A stretch of DNA of 64,000 nucleotides from Kibdelosporangium philippinense (lineage in GTDB: Bacteria > Actinomycetota > Actinomycetes > Mycobacteriales > Pseudonocardiaceae), in contig NZ_JAJVCN010000002.1 of NCBI RefSeq assembly GCF_021390435.2, forward strand, positions 1-64,000, read 5' to 3'. Positions 34,267 through 43,189 of this stretch are shown here, one piece after another (within the stretch, counting starts at the first letter, position 1; each line of letters opens with the position of its first letter). The position numbers were made by a program, and so were the translations under genes. Below the pieces are notes generated by a model that did no database searches, had not been told where the DNA came from, and saw only the letters and a list, made by a program, of their open reading frames with translations.

Positions 34267-35259
34267 TCAGGCCGCCGCGGCGACCTCAGCTTGCTCGCGC
34301 TTGAACTTCGGCAGCAGCCAGCCGATCCCGGCCGACAACACCTCGCCGACGATGAACATCAAGCGGCTGACCAGCGCGAACGCCAGCGCCTGGGAGGCGG
34401 GCAGGGTGCTCGCGAGCACGCCGACCAGGATCGCGTCCCGCACACCGGCGCCGGAGGGCAGGATGAACACGAAGATGCCGCCGAGCAGGCCGACCGAGAT
34501 CGCGCCAATGGCCAGCAGCCAGTCACGGAACGTCGGCGAACCGGCCGATTCGGCAAGTACCCACAGGTGCGTGCCGTAACAGACATACGAGGCGACCTGG
34601 AAGGCGAGGACCTTGCCGACGATCCCGTAGCGCAGGTCGTGGTCGAGCGGTGCCTTGCGAAGCAGTTTCAGCACCAGCGAAGTGCCCCAAGTCAACACTT
34701 TCGGGTGCAAAGCGACGAGCCCGATCGGCAACAGCGCGAACAGCCACACGGCATTCGGTGCATGGTCCAGAACGCTGGGCAGCGACAGCAAACCGAGCAG
34801 TGACATGGCCACAACCGAGACACCAAGCGAGATCAGCGTGGCGACGAAGATGCGGGCGCGCGGCACGCCTGCCTTGCGGCCGAGTTCCATCTGCAGCAGG
34901 TACGCCCACACCGAGCCGGGAACGTACTTACCGAGCGAACCGACCAGATAGAACTGCGAGCCACGCAGGAAACCAACCGGCTTGCCGAGGTCGTCGACCA
35001 TGATCTGCCAGGCGTACGCGCCGAGGAAGATGCCGAGCAGCACGAACAGCTCGCTGATCAGGACCGCGCTCCACGACAGGGTCTTGAGCGTCGCCCAGAC
35101 CTCGTTCCAGCTCTTGGCGACCTGCCAGCCGGCGAAACCGATGACCACCACGACCAGCAGCCGCCGCGCCCACGCGATGACGATCTGCTTGGTGGACTTG
35201 GCCGGTTGAGCCGCCGGAGCGTCTTCCTGCTGCTTGGCATCGTCCTCGATGCTGGTCAT
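34267..35259 (-). CDS. YbhN/LPG-synthase-TM-like membrane protein (putative lipid flippase)
   Basis: The 330-residue protein has about eight helices and matches the lysylphosphatidylglycerol-synthetase transmembrane family. Examples are YLVGSLGKYVPGSVWAYLLQ near residue 105 and GGIFVFILPSGAGVRDAILVG near 255, each shown in part. Stand-alone members without the catalytic domain are thought to move lipids or lipid-linked intermediates. It is first in the minus-strand block and divergent from the DegT gene across a roughly 230-bp promoter region. Confidence 0.82.
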   Translation of the reverse strand: MTSIEDDAKQQEDAPAAQPAKSTKQIVIAWARRLLVVVVIGFAGWQVAKSWNEVWATLKTLSWSAVLISELFVLLGIFLGAYAWQIMVDDLGKPVGFLRGSQFYLVGSLGKYVPGSVWAYLLQMELGRKAGVPRARIFVATLISLGVSVVAMSLLGLLSLPSVLDHAPNAVWLFALLPIGLVALHPKVLTWGTSLVLKLLRKAPLDHDLRYGIVGKVLAFQVASYVCYGTHLWVLAESAGSPTFRDWLLAIGAISVGLLGGIFVFILPSGAGVRDAILVGVLASTLPASQALAFALVSRLMFIVGEVLSAGIGWLLPKFKREQAEVAAAA

Positions 35260-35493
35260 GTGGTCTCCGTGCTCGGTTGGCGCCTTGCTCGTAGACGGCG
35301 TCGGGGCCTGGAAGAACGCGCCTGTGTGGACTTTGGTGAAGACGCTCGCACGGCCGGGAAGGTTGTCTTGCGACCGTCGGCGGCTTCAGGGTACAGAGGG
35401 CCACCGAAGGGGCCCCGGGTAGCCTGCCCTCGAAGTACGCCTCAGGCACGTCCGCCAGACCGGGGACGACCAGCAGCAATCGGAAGATGGAGA

Positions 35494-36597
35494 ATGATCC
35501 CTATCACCGTGGTCGACGTCGCCGACGCCGAACCATACGTACTGGAAGTCCTTCGTTCCGGCGTCATCGCGCAAGGCCCGATGGTCAAGCGTTTCGAGGA
35601 CGCGTTCGCCAAGGTCGCGGGCGTCGAGCACGCGGTCGCGGTGAACAGTGGCACGACCGCGCTGGTCGCCTCGATCGAGGTACTGGACTTGCAGCCGGGT
35701 GACGAGGTGATCACCTCGCCGTTCACCTTCGTCGCGACGCTCAACGCGATCCTCGAAGCCGGAGCATCGGTCAGGTTCGCCGACATCCGCACGGAGGACT
35801 TCAACATCGACCCGGACGTGGTGGCGAAAGCTGTGACCCCGCGCACGAAGGTCCTGATGCCAGTCCACCTGTACGGGCAGATGGCGGACATGACCAAGCT
35901 CATGCCCCTGGCCCAAGAGCACGGCCTGGCAGTCGTCGAAGACTCGGCGCAGGCAGTCGGCGCGACACTGGACGGCAACCCAGCCGGTAGCTACGGCCTC
36001 GGCTGCTTCTCGCTGTACGCGACCAAGAACATCACCACCGCCGAAGGCGGCGTGATCACCACGAACGACGCGGTACTGGCCGATCGCCTGCGCGTGCTGC
36101 GCAACCAGGGCATGCGCGCGAGGTATCAGTACGAAATGGCCGGACACAACTACCGGCTGACAGACCTGCACGCGGCAGTAGGCATCCCGCAGATGGAAAA
36201 GCTGACGCAGATCACAGATGCCCGCCAGCGCAACGCGGAAGCACTGTCCAAAGGCCTCACCGGGATCAGCGGCCTCGAACTGCCAACAGTCCTTCAGGGA
36301 CGGACGCACGTCTGGCACCAGTACACGGTGCGAATCACCGAAGACGCGCCGATGAGCCGCGACGAGTTCTCGGCGAAGCTGATCGAGAAAGGCGTCGGGA
36401 ACGGCGTCTACTACCCGAAGCTGGCATTCGACTACGACTGCTACCGCACCAACCCGAGGATCACCGCATCGTTGGCAGACTTCCCGGTCGCGGCGCGCGT
36501 CGCGCGGGAAGTCCTTTCCCTGCCAGTGCACCCGAAGCTAACCGAGTCCGATGTAGACAAGGTCGTCGAAACGGTCAGGGAGGTGCTGGGCGCATGA
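35494..36597 (+). CDS. DegT/DnrJ/EryC1/StrS-family sugar aminotransferase
   Basis: The 367-residue PLP enzyme has the cofactor site VNSGTTAL, the Asp of VVEDSAQAVGA and the Schiff-base Lys in YATKNITTAEGG. It ends with the family C-terminus SLPVHPKLTESDVD. It should put an amino group on a keto nucleotide sugar. The ATG at 35,494 is preceded by GGAAGATGGAG. The stop overlaps the Gfo/Idh gene (ATGA), so oxidation and amination are coupled, as in GnnA/GnnB or WlbA/WlbE pairs that make 3-amino sugars. Confidence 0.92.
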   Translation: MIPITVVDVADAEPYVLEVLRSGVIAQGPMVKRFEDAFAKVAGVEHAVAVNSGTTALVASIEVLDLQPGDEVITSPFTFVATLNAILEAGASVRFADIRTEDFNIDPDVVAKAVTPRTKVLMPVHLYGQMADMTKLMPLAQEHGLAVVEDSAQAVGATLDGNPAGSYGLGCFSLYATKNITTAEGGVITTNDAVLADRLRVLRNQGMRARYQYEMAGHNYRLTDLHAAVGIPQMEKLTQITDARQRNAEALSKGLTGISGLELPTVLQGRTHVWHQYTVRITEDAPMSRDEFSAKLIEKGVGNGVYYPKLAFDYDCYRTNPRITASLADFPVAARVAREVLSLPVHPKLTESDVDKVVETVREVLGA

Positions 36598-37574
36598 GTG
36601 CCGCACAGCCTCGGATAGCGCTGGTCGGATCGGGCCGAATGGGCTCACTGCACGCACGTGTGCTGGCCCAGTCGCCTCGGACGAACTTCACAACCCTGAT
36701 CGAGAAGAAAGAAGAAACCGGCCGAGCGGTCGCGGAAAAGTGGGGCGTCGAGTGGGTCCCCGACTTCGACACGCTCGACGGAATCGACGCGGTAGTGATC
36801 GCGGCGGCAACCGAAGCCCACTACGGCATCGCCAAGCGAGTGATGGAACTCGGCAAGCCCCTGCTGGTCGAGAAGCCACTGACGCCGTCGTACGCCCTGT
36901 CGGAAGAGCTTGTGAAGGAATCCGAAGCACGCGGTTTGCCACTCGTGTGCGGATTCCTTGAGCGCTTCAACCCAGCGGTGATGACAGCACGGCAGTTCGT
37001 CAGCGACATCGCGCAAATCCACGCGGTCCGGCACTCGCCTTTCGTACCCAGGATCAAGACAGGGGTGGCGACAGACCTGCTGATCCACGACGTCGACCTG
37101 GCAATCAGCTTCCTCGGCGAAGTGCCGAGCGCGGTGAAGGGTTCGTTCGGCTACTTCCACGAGGAGTCCCGGACGAACAACTCGGAAGACAGCGCGGACG
37201 CGACAATGTCGTTCCCGAACGGAGCCCTGGCAACAATCTCGGCGAGCCGGATCAGCCAGCGAAAGATCCGCCAACTGCACGTCCTGGAGATCGACAGGTT
37301 GACGGAAATCGACCTGCTCCGCCGAGACATCACGGTCTACCGCCACGTCGAGCACGAACCAGCACGCGACGGCGTCGGCTACAAGCAGCAAACGATCATC
37401 GAGATCCCGACCTTGATGCCCGGCGGAGAGCCACTCGCGGCTCAGCTGGACCACTTCCTGAACCTGCTCGAAAAGGGCGCGGGGTCGGACGAGGTGGCCA
37501 AGGAGCGCGAAGCGATCCTGCCCGCGCACCTGGCGATCGAACAGGCGTCACTGTCGGCCAACAACGGCCACTGA
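36594..37574 (+). CDS. Gfo/Idh/MocA-family sugar-nucleotide oxidoreductase
   Basis: The 326-residue protein has the NAD loop IALVGSGRMGSLHAR, the conserved VEKPLT and the active-site block DLLIHDVDLAI. It is the probable dehydrogenase partner of the DegT aminotransferase. One enzyme oxidises a ring carbon of a nucleotide sugar (often C3 of UDP-GlcNAc) and the other aminates it. Position across from the LpxA/ACP block suggests that the amino group is the later acylation site. A very strong terminator follows. Confidence 0.9.
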   Translation: MSAAQPRIALVGSGRMGSLHARVLAQSPRTNFTTLIEKKEETGRAVAEKWGVEWVPDFDTLDGIDAVVIAAATEAHYGIAKRVMELGKPLLVEKPLTPSYALSEELVKESEARGLPLVCGFLERFNPAVMTARQFVSDIAQIHAVRHSPFVPRIKTGVATDLLIHDVDLAISFLGEVPSAVKGSFGYFHEESRTNNSEDSADATMSFPNGALATISASRISQRKIRQLHVLEIDRLTEIDLLRRDITVYRHVEHEPARDGVGYKQQTIIEIPTLMPGGEPLAAQLDHFLNLLEKGAGSDEVAKEREAILPAHLAIEQASLSANNGH

Positions 37575-37586
37575 GGTTCTCTCCTC

Positions 37587-37620
37587 AAAGGCGCCCGGGG
37601 ATGTCCTCCCGGGCGCCTTT
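37587..37620 (+). terminator. Rho-independent terminator of the DegT-Gfo/Idh operon
   Basis: A 13-bp perfect stem (AAAGGCGCCCGGG at 37,587-37,599 with 37,608-37,620) has an 8-nt loop and ends in TTT. Confidence 0.9.
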
Positions 37621-37653
37621 GCCATTTGCCGTGAAGGAACTTTTAGGGCGTCA

Positions 37654-37860
37654 GATGCCAATTGCCAGGAACTCAGGGTTCGGAGTTTGGCCGAGGCTGG
37701 CGGCGGGCGTGGGTCGTTGACCTGTGAATACTTGTGGCTGACGGGGCGGGTCGGTGCTGGAACCGACCGCCGTGGCCAGGGGTGCGGGCATTGCTCGCCG
37801 TTCAGGGCTGTGAGGGCCGAGTTTGGTGCGTTCAACGCCGCGAAGGTGGCCTTCACGGCA
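37654..37860 (+). repeat. About 200-bp interspersed intergenic repeat, copy 1
   Basis: This segment begins GATGCCAATTGCCAGG and ends GAAGGTGGCCTTCACGGCA. It matches, in reverse orientation, the segment 59,855-60,050 over its full length with scattered differences. Shared blocks include GGTTCGGAGTT, GTTGACCTG, TGTGGCTG, GGGCATTGC and TGTGAGGGCCGAGTT. It fills the gap between the oxidoreductase terminator and the GT2 gene. A minus-strand open frame across it also exists in the other copy, but I regard it as a by-product of the repeat. Confidence 0.75.
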
Positions 37861-37960
37861 TAAATCTGGCGGTGCGGGCGGCTACCCTTGCGGGGGGCTT
37901 GTCCAATTGCACGGTACTGTGCGTGTCGCCCTCAATCATGCAGTTCGTCAGGGAGTTCCG

Positions 37961-38710
37961 ATGGCAGGCGACCACGCGGTGTCACTCACCTACATCATCC
38001 CCGCGCACAACAGCACGGCCACGATCGAGGGTGCCCTCAAGGAGCTGCAAGACCGCCTGGCCGGGACGAACTCCGAGATCGTCGTGGTGGAGAACGGTTC
38101 GAGCGACAACACCCTCGAGCTCCTGCACAAGATCGAAGCCGACTGGCAGACGCCCGGCCTCGAACTCCGCGTGATGAGCAGCAAAAAAGGCCTCGGTAAC
38201 GCGCTGCGCAAAGGCATCGCCGAAAGCCGTGGTGAGCGGGTCTTCTTCGGCGCCGACGACCTCCCGTTCGGCTTCGACGACCTGGACAAGGCCGAAAAAA
38301 TCGACCACAGGAAGCACAAGGTCGTGATCGGCTCGAAGGCGCACCCGGAGTCCGAGGTTGGCCGTGGCCTCCTCCGAGCCGTCCTGACCTGGGGTTTCCT
38401 AACCCTCCGCTTCATCGTGCTCGGGATGCGCACCCGTGACCCACAGGGCACGTTCGTGATCAACGGCGACTGGGCGCGCGAGGTCGGGCCGCAGCTGTCC
38501 GAAGAGGGTTTCCTGCTCACGACCGAGTTGACCTACTTGGCTGAACGCAGTGGCATCAGGACGATCGAGGTTCCTGTGCGCCTGCGTGAATCGCACGCCG
38601 CCCACGGCAGCCGGATCCGGGTCAGCGACGTCTGGAAAATGGGCCTCGGGCTCATCACGGTCCGCAAGCACCACCGCAAGGGCGTTCGCCCGGTCGCGCA
38701 CGTCGCCTAG
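37961..38710 (+). CDS. GT2 glycosyltransferase, polyprenol-phosphate-mannose-synthase-like
   Basis: The roughly 249-residue protein has the GT2 start LTYIIPAHNSTATIEGAL, VVVENGSSDNT and the metal-site block FFGADDLPFGFDD. Then comes VVIGSKAHPES, which parallels the DPM1/Ppm1 group. It would transfer a sugar from a nucleotide donor to a polyprenyl phosphate or glycan, possibly supplying the GT-C proteins at 30-34 kb. The ATG at 37,961 has GGGAG upstream. Its stop TAG shares a base with the GTG of the next gene. Confidence 0.85.
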   Translation: MAGDHAVSLTYIIPAHNSTATIEGALKELQDRLAGTNSEIVVVENGSSDNTLELLHKIEADWQTPGLELRVMSSKKGLGNALRKGIAESRGERVFFGADDLPFGFDDLDKAEKIDHRKHKVVIGSKAHPESEVGRGLLRAVLTWGFLTLRFIVLGMRTRDPQGTFVINGDWAREVGPQLSEEGFLLTTELTYLAERSGIRTIEVPVRLRESHAAHGSRIRVSDVWKMGLGLITVRKHHRKGVRPVAHVA

Positions 38711-39885
38711 TGGCGCCGCACGTAGTCGTCATCGGGGGCGGGATCGTCGGTCTGTCGGTCGCGCGGGAGTTGACCATGCGCGGCAACCAGGTGACGGTCC
38801 TGGAAAAGGAAGATCATTGGGCTGCCCACCAGACGGGCAACAACAGCAACGTCGTGCACGCCGGGCTGTACTACAAACCTGGCTCGTTCAAAGCGCGGAT
38901 GTCCGTTGCTGGCAACAAGTCCATCATCAACTTCGCGCGTGAGCACGGCGTCGGTGTTGAGGTGTGCGGGAAACTCGTTGTCGCGACCTCCGAGGACGAA
39001 CTGCCTGCGCTGTACACGCTCGAATCGCGCGCGAAGGCCAATGGTGTTCCGGCCAATCTGATCTCGTCGGATGAGGCGCGGGAATACGAGCCCGAGGTTT
39101 CCTGCGTTGCCGCGCTTCGCGTACACAGCACCGGAATCATCGATTTTCCCGGTGTCTGCCAAGCTCTCGTCAAGCTGTTGAACAACGCGGATCTACGACT
39201 GTCCACTCCGGCCTTGGGAATTCGGGCCGGGCGCAACGGCGGCGTCGAGATCGCCACCGGCCGTGAAGTGATCAAGGCCGATGCCTTGGTGAATTGCGCT
39301 GGGCTGCAAAGCGATCGCGTCGCGCGGCTGGCCGGATTGACGCCACGGGCCACGATCGTGCCGTTCCGGGGCGAGTACTACGAGCTCAAGCCGGAACGTC
39401 GGCACCTGGTCAAAGGCTTGATCTACCCGGTGCCGGACGCTGCTTTGCCGTTCCTTGGCGTGCACCTCACCCGAATGCTCGACGGCAGTGTCCACGCTGG
39501 ACCGAACGCCGTGCTTGCCTTGCGGCGTGAGGGTTACCGCTGGCGTGACGTGTCCGTCGCAGACCTGCTTGAGACCGCAAGGTTCCCTGGTTCTTGGCGC
39601 CTGGCAAGGAAATACGGCCGGACCGGTGTTGACGAAGTACTGCGGTCGTTGTCCCGCAAGCGGTTCGCGGCGAGCCTTGCCCGGCTCGTGCCCGCGGTGC
39701 AGGCTGAAGACCTCGTTCCAGCCAATGCGGGCGTGCGGGCGCAGGCGCTGCTGCCGGACGGGAAGTTGGTCGACGATTTCCTGATCGAGACCGCACCACA
39801 TCAGGTGCACGTGCTGAACGCGCCTTCCCCTGCTGCCACAAGCGCTTTGGAGATCGCGAAGTACGTCGCCGACCAGGTGGTCTAG
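38710..39885 (+). CDS. lhgO: L-2-hydroxyglutarate oxidase (LhgO/L2HGDH family)
   Basis: The 391-residue FAD protein has the Rossmann loop VVVIGGGIVGLSVA, EKEDHWAAHQTGNNSNVVHAG (shown here as two adjoining motifs of the family) and YYKPGS. PFRGEYYEL in the middle and ALLPDGKLVDDF at the end complete it. It oxidises L-2-hydroxyglutarate to 2-oxoglutarate and passes electrons to the respiratory chain. It is coupled to the GT2 gene by overlap, although no functional link is apparent. Confidence 0.92.
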   Translation: MAPHVVVIGGGIVGLSVARELTMRGNQVTVLEKEDHWAAHQTGNNSNVVHAGLYYKPGSFKARMSVAGNKSIINFAREHGVGVEVCGKLVVATSEDELPALYTLESRAKANGVPANLISSDEAREYEPEVSCVAALRVHSTGIIDFPGVCQALVKLLNNADLRLSTPALGIRAGRNGGVEIATGREVIKADALVNCAGLQSDRVARLAGLTPRATIVPFRGEYYELKPERRHLVKGLIYPVPDAALPFLGVHLTRMLDGSVHAGPNAVLALRREGYRWRDVSVADLLETARFPGSWRLARKYGRTGVDEVLRSLSRKRFAASLARLVPAVQAEDLVPANAGVRAQALLPDGKLVDDFLIETAPHQVHVLNAPSPAATSALEIAKYVADQVV

Positions 39886-40232
39886 CCCCAGCCCAGTTCG
39901 TGCAGGCGGTGGTCGTCGATGCCGAAGTGATGCGCGATCTCGTGCACCACGGTCGTGACGACCTCGTCGACGACGTCGTCTTCGGTTTCGCAGATCTGCA
40001 GGATCGGCTCACGATAGATGCTGATCCGGTCCGGCAGAACGCCGCCGTACTGCGATGTCCGCTCGGTCAACGCGATGCCGTGGTACAGCCCGAGAATCGA
40101 TGGTTCCTCGGCGTTGTATTCCTCAACGAGCACCACGACGTTGTCCATGGCTTTGGCGAACTCGCGGGGCACAAGGTCCAGCGCTTCGCTGACGAGCTCC
40201 TCGAACCGGGCTCGCGGCATCTCCACTGGCAC
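39882..40232 (-). CDS. Minimal zincin metallopeptidase-like protein (PF06262/DUF1025 family)
   Basis: The 116-residue protein has HEIAHHFGIDDHRLHELGWG at its end, an HExxH motif with a third His, and the family's earlier GLYHGIALTERT. These tiny zincins are widespread in actinobacteria and of unknown substrate. The gene converges on lhgO with a 4-bp overlap and directly follows the septum-formation-family gene on the same strand. Confidence 0.9.
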   Translation of the reverse strand: MPVEMPRARFEELVSEALDLVPREFAKAMDNVVVLVEEYNAEEPSILGLYHGIALTERTSQYGGVLPDRISIYREPILQICETEDDVVDEVVTTVVHEIAHHFGIDDHRLHELGWG

Positions 40233-40236
40233 GAGA

Positions 40237-41214
40237 TCACCCGCCGCCGGTGGACGACGGCGTCGGCGCCGACGAGCCGGAAGACGGCGCCGACGACTTG
40301 CCCGCGTCCTTCACGCTGCCGTTGATCGGAGCGAGGCCGGAGTTGTCCGAAAGTGGCGCGCCGACCTTGCAGACAGCGCGGTGCGATCCGGCGTCCCAGC
40401 TTTCCGCCTTACGGGTGTCCCACGTCAGCGACAGCCCCTTGCTCTGCAGGTCGAGGCCGCCGGAGTACTCGTTGGTCAGCTTGGTGCACTGTTCGAGCAT
40501 CGCGGCCTGCTGCTGTGCTTCTTCCGGCACCGAGTCCTTGAAGATCTGCGCGAGGTCGACCACGCCGGTGATCTCGTACGCGTGCTCGGCCTCACAGCCA
40601 ACTGGGTCGCCGACGTTCTTGTTGACCAGCGCGAGGCACGTGCCCGGGTCGTAGATGTCGGACTGGTCCTGGTTCTTGGCCGATCCGGTGGTCGCGACCA
40701 ACGTGTTGCCCGACGGGACAGCGCGCTGCAAACCACAACGCAGTTTCCGGTCGCCGTCACGCCACTGCTCGTCGCTCGGCTTCAACGCCCCGACGCTGTA
40801 CTTGCCGTACGGGTCGAGCTTGCCGCCGAGATAGGTGGCCGCGCCCGTTGTGCACTTCTGCTTGGCGATCTCGCGCCAGGCCTCGTTGGTCGGGGACGGC
40901 GCGCTCTCCGGGTACTCCGCGGCGATGTCCACGTCACCGGACACTTCGAAAAGGTGGGGCTGGTCACAGCCGACCGTTTTCATGTCCGAGCCGTCCGGTC
41001 TCCAGTTCAGGCAGCTGCCCGCTGGTGCCTCGAACGCGGCCGCCAGATTCTCGGCAGCCACGTCGGCCGGGCTTTGCTTGCCGGACGCGACCGGCCAGGA
41101 GAACACCATGCTCAGCGTGAGGATGCCGAGCGCGCCGACGAACGCTCCGGCCATGACCAGCCGTGTGCTCAAGGTCCGGGTACCTGAGTGCAACCGTTCG
41201 GCGTTCGTCGACAT
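40237..41214 (-). CDS. Septum-formation-family membrane protein
   Basis: The 325-residue protein has a short cytoplasmic tail, one membrane segment (about residues 18-40) and an extracellular part with two related Cys-rich domains. Each domain has the pattern GxCL...VxCxxxHxxE, as in SCLNWRP with TVGCDQPHLFEV and in TCLALVN with VGCEAEHAYEI. The tail is Ser/Pro/Gly-rich. The domain is that annotated as septum formation in actinobacteria. The real role is uncertain, probably in the envelope. It is upstream of the zincin with a 4-nt gap. Confidence 0.85.
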   Translation of the reverse strand: MSTNAERLHSGTRTLSTRLVMAGAFVGALGILTLSMVFSWPVASGKQSPADVAAENLAAAFEAPAGSCLNWRPDGSDMKTVGCDQPHLFEVSGDVDIAAEYPESAPSPTNEAWREIAKQKCTTGAATYLGGKLDPYGKYSVGALKPSDEQWRDGDRKLRCGLQRAVPSGNTLVATTGSAKNQDQSDIYDPGTCLALVNKNVGDPVGCEAEHAYEITGVVDLAQIFKDSVPEEAQQQAAMLEQCTKLTNEYSGGLDLQSKGLSLTWDTRKAESWDAGSHRAVCKVGAPLSDNSGLAPINGSVKDAGKSSAPSSGSSAPTPSSTGGG

Positions 41215-41336
41215 CTACTCCATAATGCCGTACCTGCCCGAGGGGGCGGTTGTGTGTTGCGATCAGGACACTCATCGCCACGCCACGCCCCACCTCTCAG
41301 GTCGGCGAATGTACTGTCCGCGAGTGGGAGGGCCGG

Positions 41337-41978
41337 ATGACAGACAACAGGGACGAGGGCGCCCAGCCCGGCGGTGAGCAGGGCCAGCCGCAGCCACCGG
41401 CTGAGCCCAAACGCGGCGGCATGCGGTTCCAGGACCCGGAGACCACGACCCCGCGGCCGCCGACACTGGCCGAGCAACGGGCTATGCGCCGGGCGCTTGA
41501 GGAGCAGCAGAACCACGAACGGACCGTGGTCGCGGAGGCCGAACGGAAGTCACTGCGCCGACGCAGAGTGATGATCGGCGCGGGCGTGACCGTCGGCATC
41601 GTGGCGACGGTGGCTGTCTGGTACGCCGCGGCGACGCCGGACGAGGTCACCGCCTACTGCGTCGACGACAACGGCACGGTGGCCGCGGACGAGAACACCT
41701 GCACGGAGGAAGGCGTCCGCAGCCAGGGCGGTTACCCCGGAGTTGGCGGCTTCTGGTTCATCCCGATCGGCGGCGGTCAGTACCGGAGCTACCACTACAA
41801 CTACGGCGGCACGGTCAGCGGCACAGGCCCCAACCGTCGCGTGACGGGTGGTACAACGGTCGCGCCAAGCAGCGGAACGACCGTCAAGAGCGGTTCAGGT
41901 CGGACAGTCCAGCGCGGTGGCTTCGGTGTCAGCGGCGGCGGCAAGAGTGGTGGCAGCAGCGGAAGCGGAGGAAGCTGA
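41337..41978 (+). CDS. Membrane-anchored Gly/Ser-rich protein of an ATP-grasp module (DUF1190-like)
   Basis: The 213-residue protein has a Pro/Gln-rich cytoplasmic tail, one membrane helix at about residues 80-100 and an outer part with YCVDDNGTVAADENTC. FWFIPIGGGQYRSYHYNYGG and a long Gly/Ser tail follow. E. coli yjfM (DUF1190), next to yjfC and yjfL, encodes a comparable surface protein, and the neighbours here are the same types. GGGAGGG precedes the ATG at 41,337. The Gly/Ser tail could be the target of the ligase encoded next. Confidence 0.7.
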   Translation: MTDNRDEGAQPGGEQGQPQPPAEPKRGGMRFQDPETTTPRPPTLAEQRAMRRALEEQQNHERTVVAEAERKSLRRRRVMIGAGVTVGIVATVAVWYAAATPDEVTAYCVDDNGTVAADENTCTEEGVRSQGGYPGVGGFWFIPIGGGQYRSYHYNYGGTVSGTGPNRRVTGGTTVAPSSGTTVKSGSGRTVQRGGFGVSGGGKSGGSSGSGGS

Positions 41979-41979
41979 G

Positions 41980-43146
41980 TTGCACCGGGAGGCCTCGCAA
42001 CCCCGGCGGGACTGGCAGAGCAAGATCGCGGAACAGGGCTTGGTCTTCGGCACGCCCGCACGCGACGAAGCCGGGAACCGCCGTCCCTACTGGGACGAGT
42101 CGGTGCACTACGTCTTCGACATCGACGAGGTCCTGTCGATCGAGGCGGACGTCGAACTGCTGCACTCGATGTGCCTGGAAGCCGTCGACAACGTCGTGAC
42201 GACCGAGCGGTACAAGGACTTCGGGATCCCCGAGTGGACGTGGCCGCACATCGCCGAGTCGTGGCGACGGCACGACCCACATGTTTACGGCCGGTTCGAC
42301 CTGCGCTACGACGGCTCAGGCCCGGCGAAGATGCTGGAGTACAACGCCGACACGCCGACGTCCTTGCTGGAGGCGGCGGTCGTGCAGTGGTTCTGGAAGA
42401 CCGACGTCTTCCCCGAGGACGACCAGTGGAACTCGATCCACGAGAAGCTGGTCGACCGCTGGCGGGAGATCGGCGACAAGCTCCCGTCCAACGAGGTGCA
42501 TTTCACCTGGTCGACCGCGGACCCGTCCGGCGAGGACCACGTGACCACGGCCTATCTGCAGGAAACCGCGGCCGAGGGCGGGCTGGACACGGTCGGCCTG
42601 GCGATCGAGGAGATCGGCTGGCACTCGCTGCTCAAGCGGTTCGTGGATCTGGAAGAAGCGCCGATGAACGCCATCGTCAAGCTCTACCCGTGGGAATGGG
42701 TGGTCGACGAGGAGTTCGGCAAGCGCGCGGTGGAGAGCCTGCCGCAGACGCTGTGGATCGAGCCGCTGTGGAAGATGCTGCTGTCCAACAAGGCGCTGCT
42801 GGCGATTCTCTGGGAGATGTACCCGGGGCACCCGAACCTGCTGCCCGCGTTCCTCGACCAGCCGGGCCTGCTGACTGAGTACGTGCGCAAACCGCGGCTG
42901 GGGCGGGAAGGCGCGAACATCCAGATCGTCGCCCCTGGCTACGAGACCACGACCGGTGGTGTCTACGGCCATGAAGGCTTCGTCTACCAGGCGTTCGACC
43001 CGCTGCCGGAGTTCGACGGTTACCGGCCCGCTTTGGGCGCGTGGATCGTCGGCGACTCGGCGGCCGGACTTGGCATCCGTGAGACGGCGGGCCTGGTCAC
43101 CGACGATGGTGCGGCGTTTGTCCCCCATCGGATCCCGGAATCGTGA
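41980..43146 (+). CDS. Glutathionylspermidine-synthase-like ATP-grasp ligase (YjfC family)
   Basis: The 388-residue protein is of the GSP-synthetase C-terminal family (PF03738). Motifs include GRFDLRYDGSGPAKMLEYNA and TPTSLLEAAVVQW. PWEWVVDEEFG and ILWEMYPGHPNLLPA are also seen, followed by VRKPRLGREGANI, which holds ATP-grasp nucleotide ligands. The amidase half of true glutathionylspermidine synthase is missing. It should make a peptide-type bond to an unknown amine or protein. The start TTG 41,980 directly follows the upstream stop, with GGAGGAAG before it. Confidence 0.9.
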   Translation: MHREASQPRRDWQSKIAEQGLVFGTPARDEAGNRRPYWDESVHYVFDIDEVLSIEADVELLHSMCLEAVDNVVTTERYKDFGIPEWTWPHIAESWRRHDPHVYGRFDLRYDGSGPAKMLEYNADTPTSLLEAAVVQWFWKTDVFPEDDQWNSIHEKLVDRWREIGDKLPSNEVHFTWSTADPSGEDHVTTAYLQETAAEGGLDTVGLAIEEIGWHSLLKRFVDLEEAPMNAIVKLYPWEWVVDEEFGKRAVESLPQTLWIEPLWKMLLSNKALLAILWEMYPGHPNLLPAFLDQPGLLTEYVRKPRLGREGANIQIVAPGYETTTGGVYGHEGFVYQAFDPLPEFDGYRPALGAWIVGDSAAGLGIRETAGLVTDDGAAFVPHRIPES

Positions 43147-43189
43147 TAATCCACCCACGACAGACGTCCACTTAGGCCGGAGGGACCCC

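Noticed and set aside
37548..37856. A 102-residue minus-strand frame, similar to a 100-residue plus-strand frame at 59,730-60,032
   Set aside because: Similarity comes from the shared 200-bp intergenic repeat. There is no ribosome site, the composition is biased, and the frames end at unrelated places.
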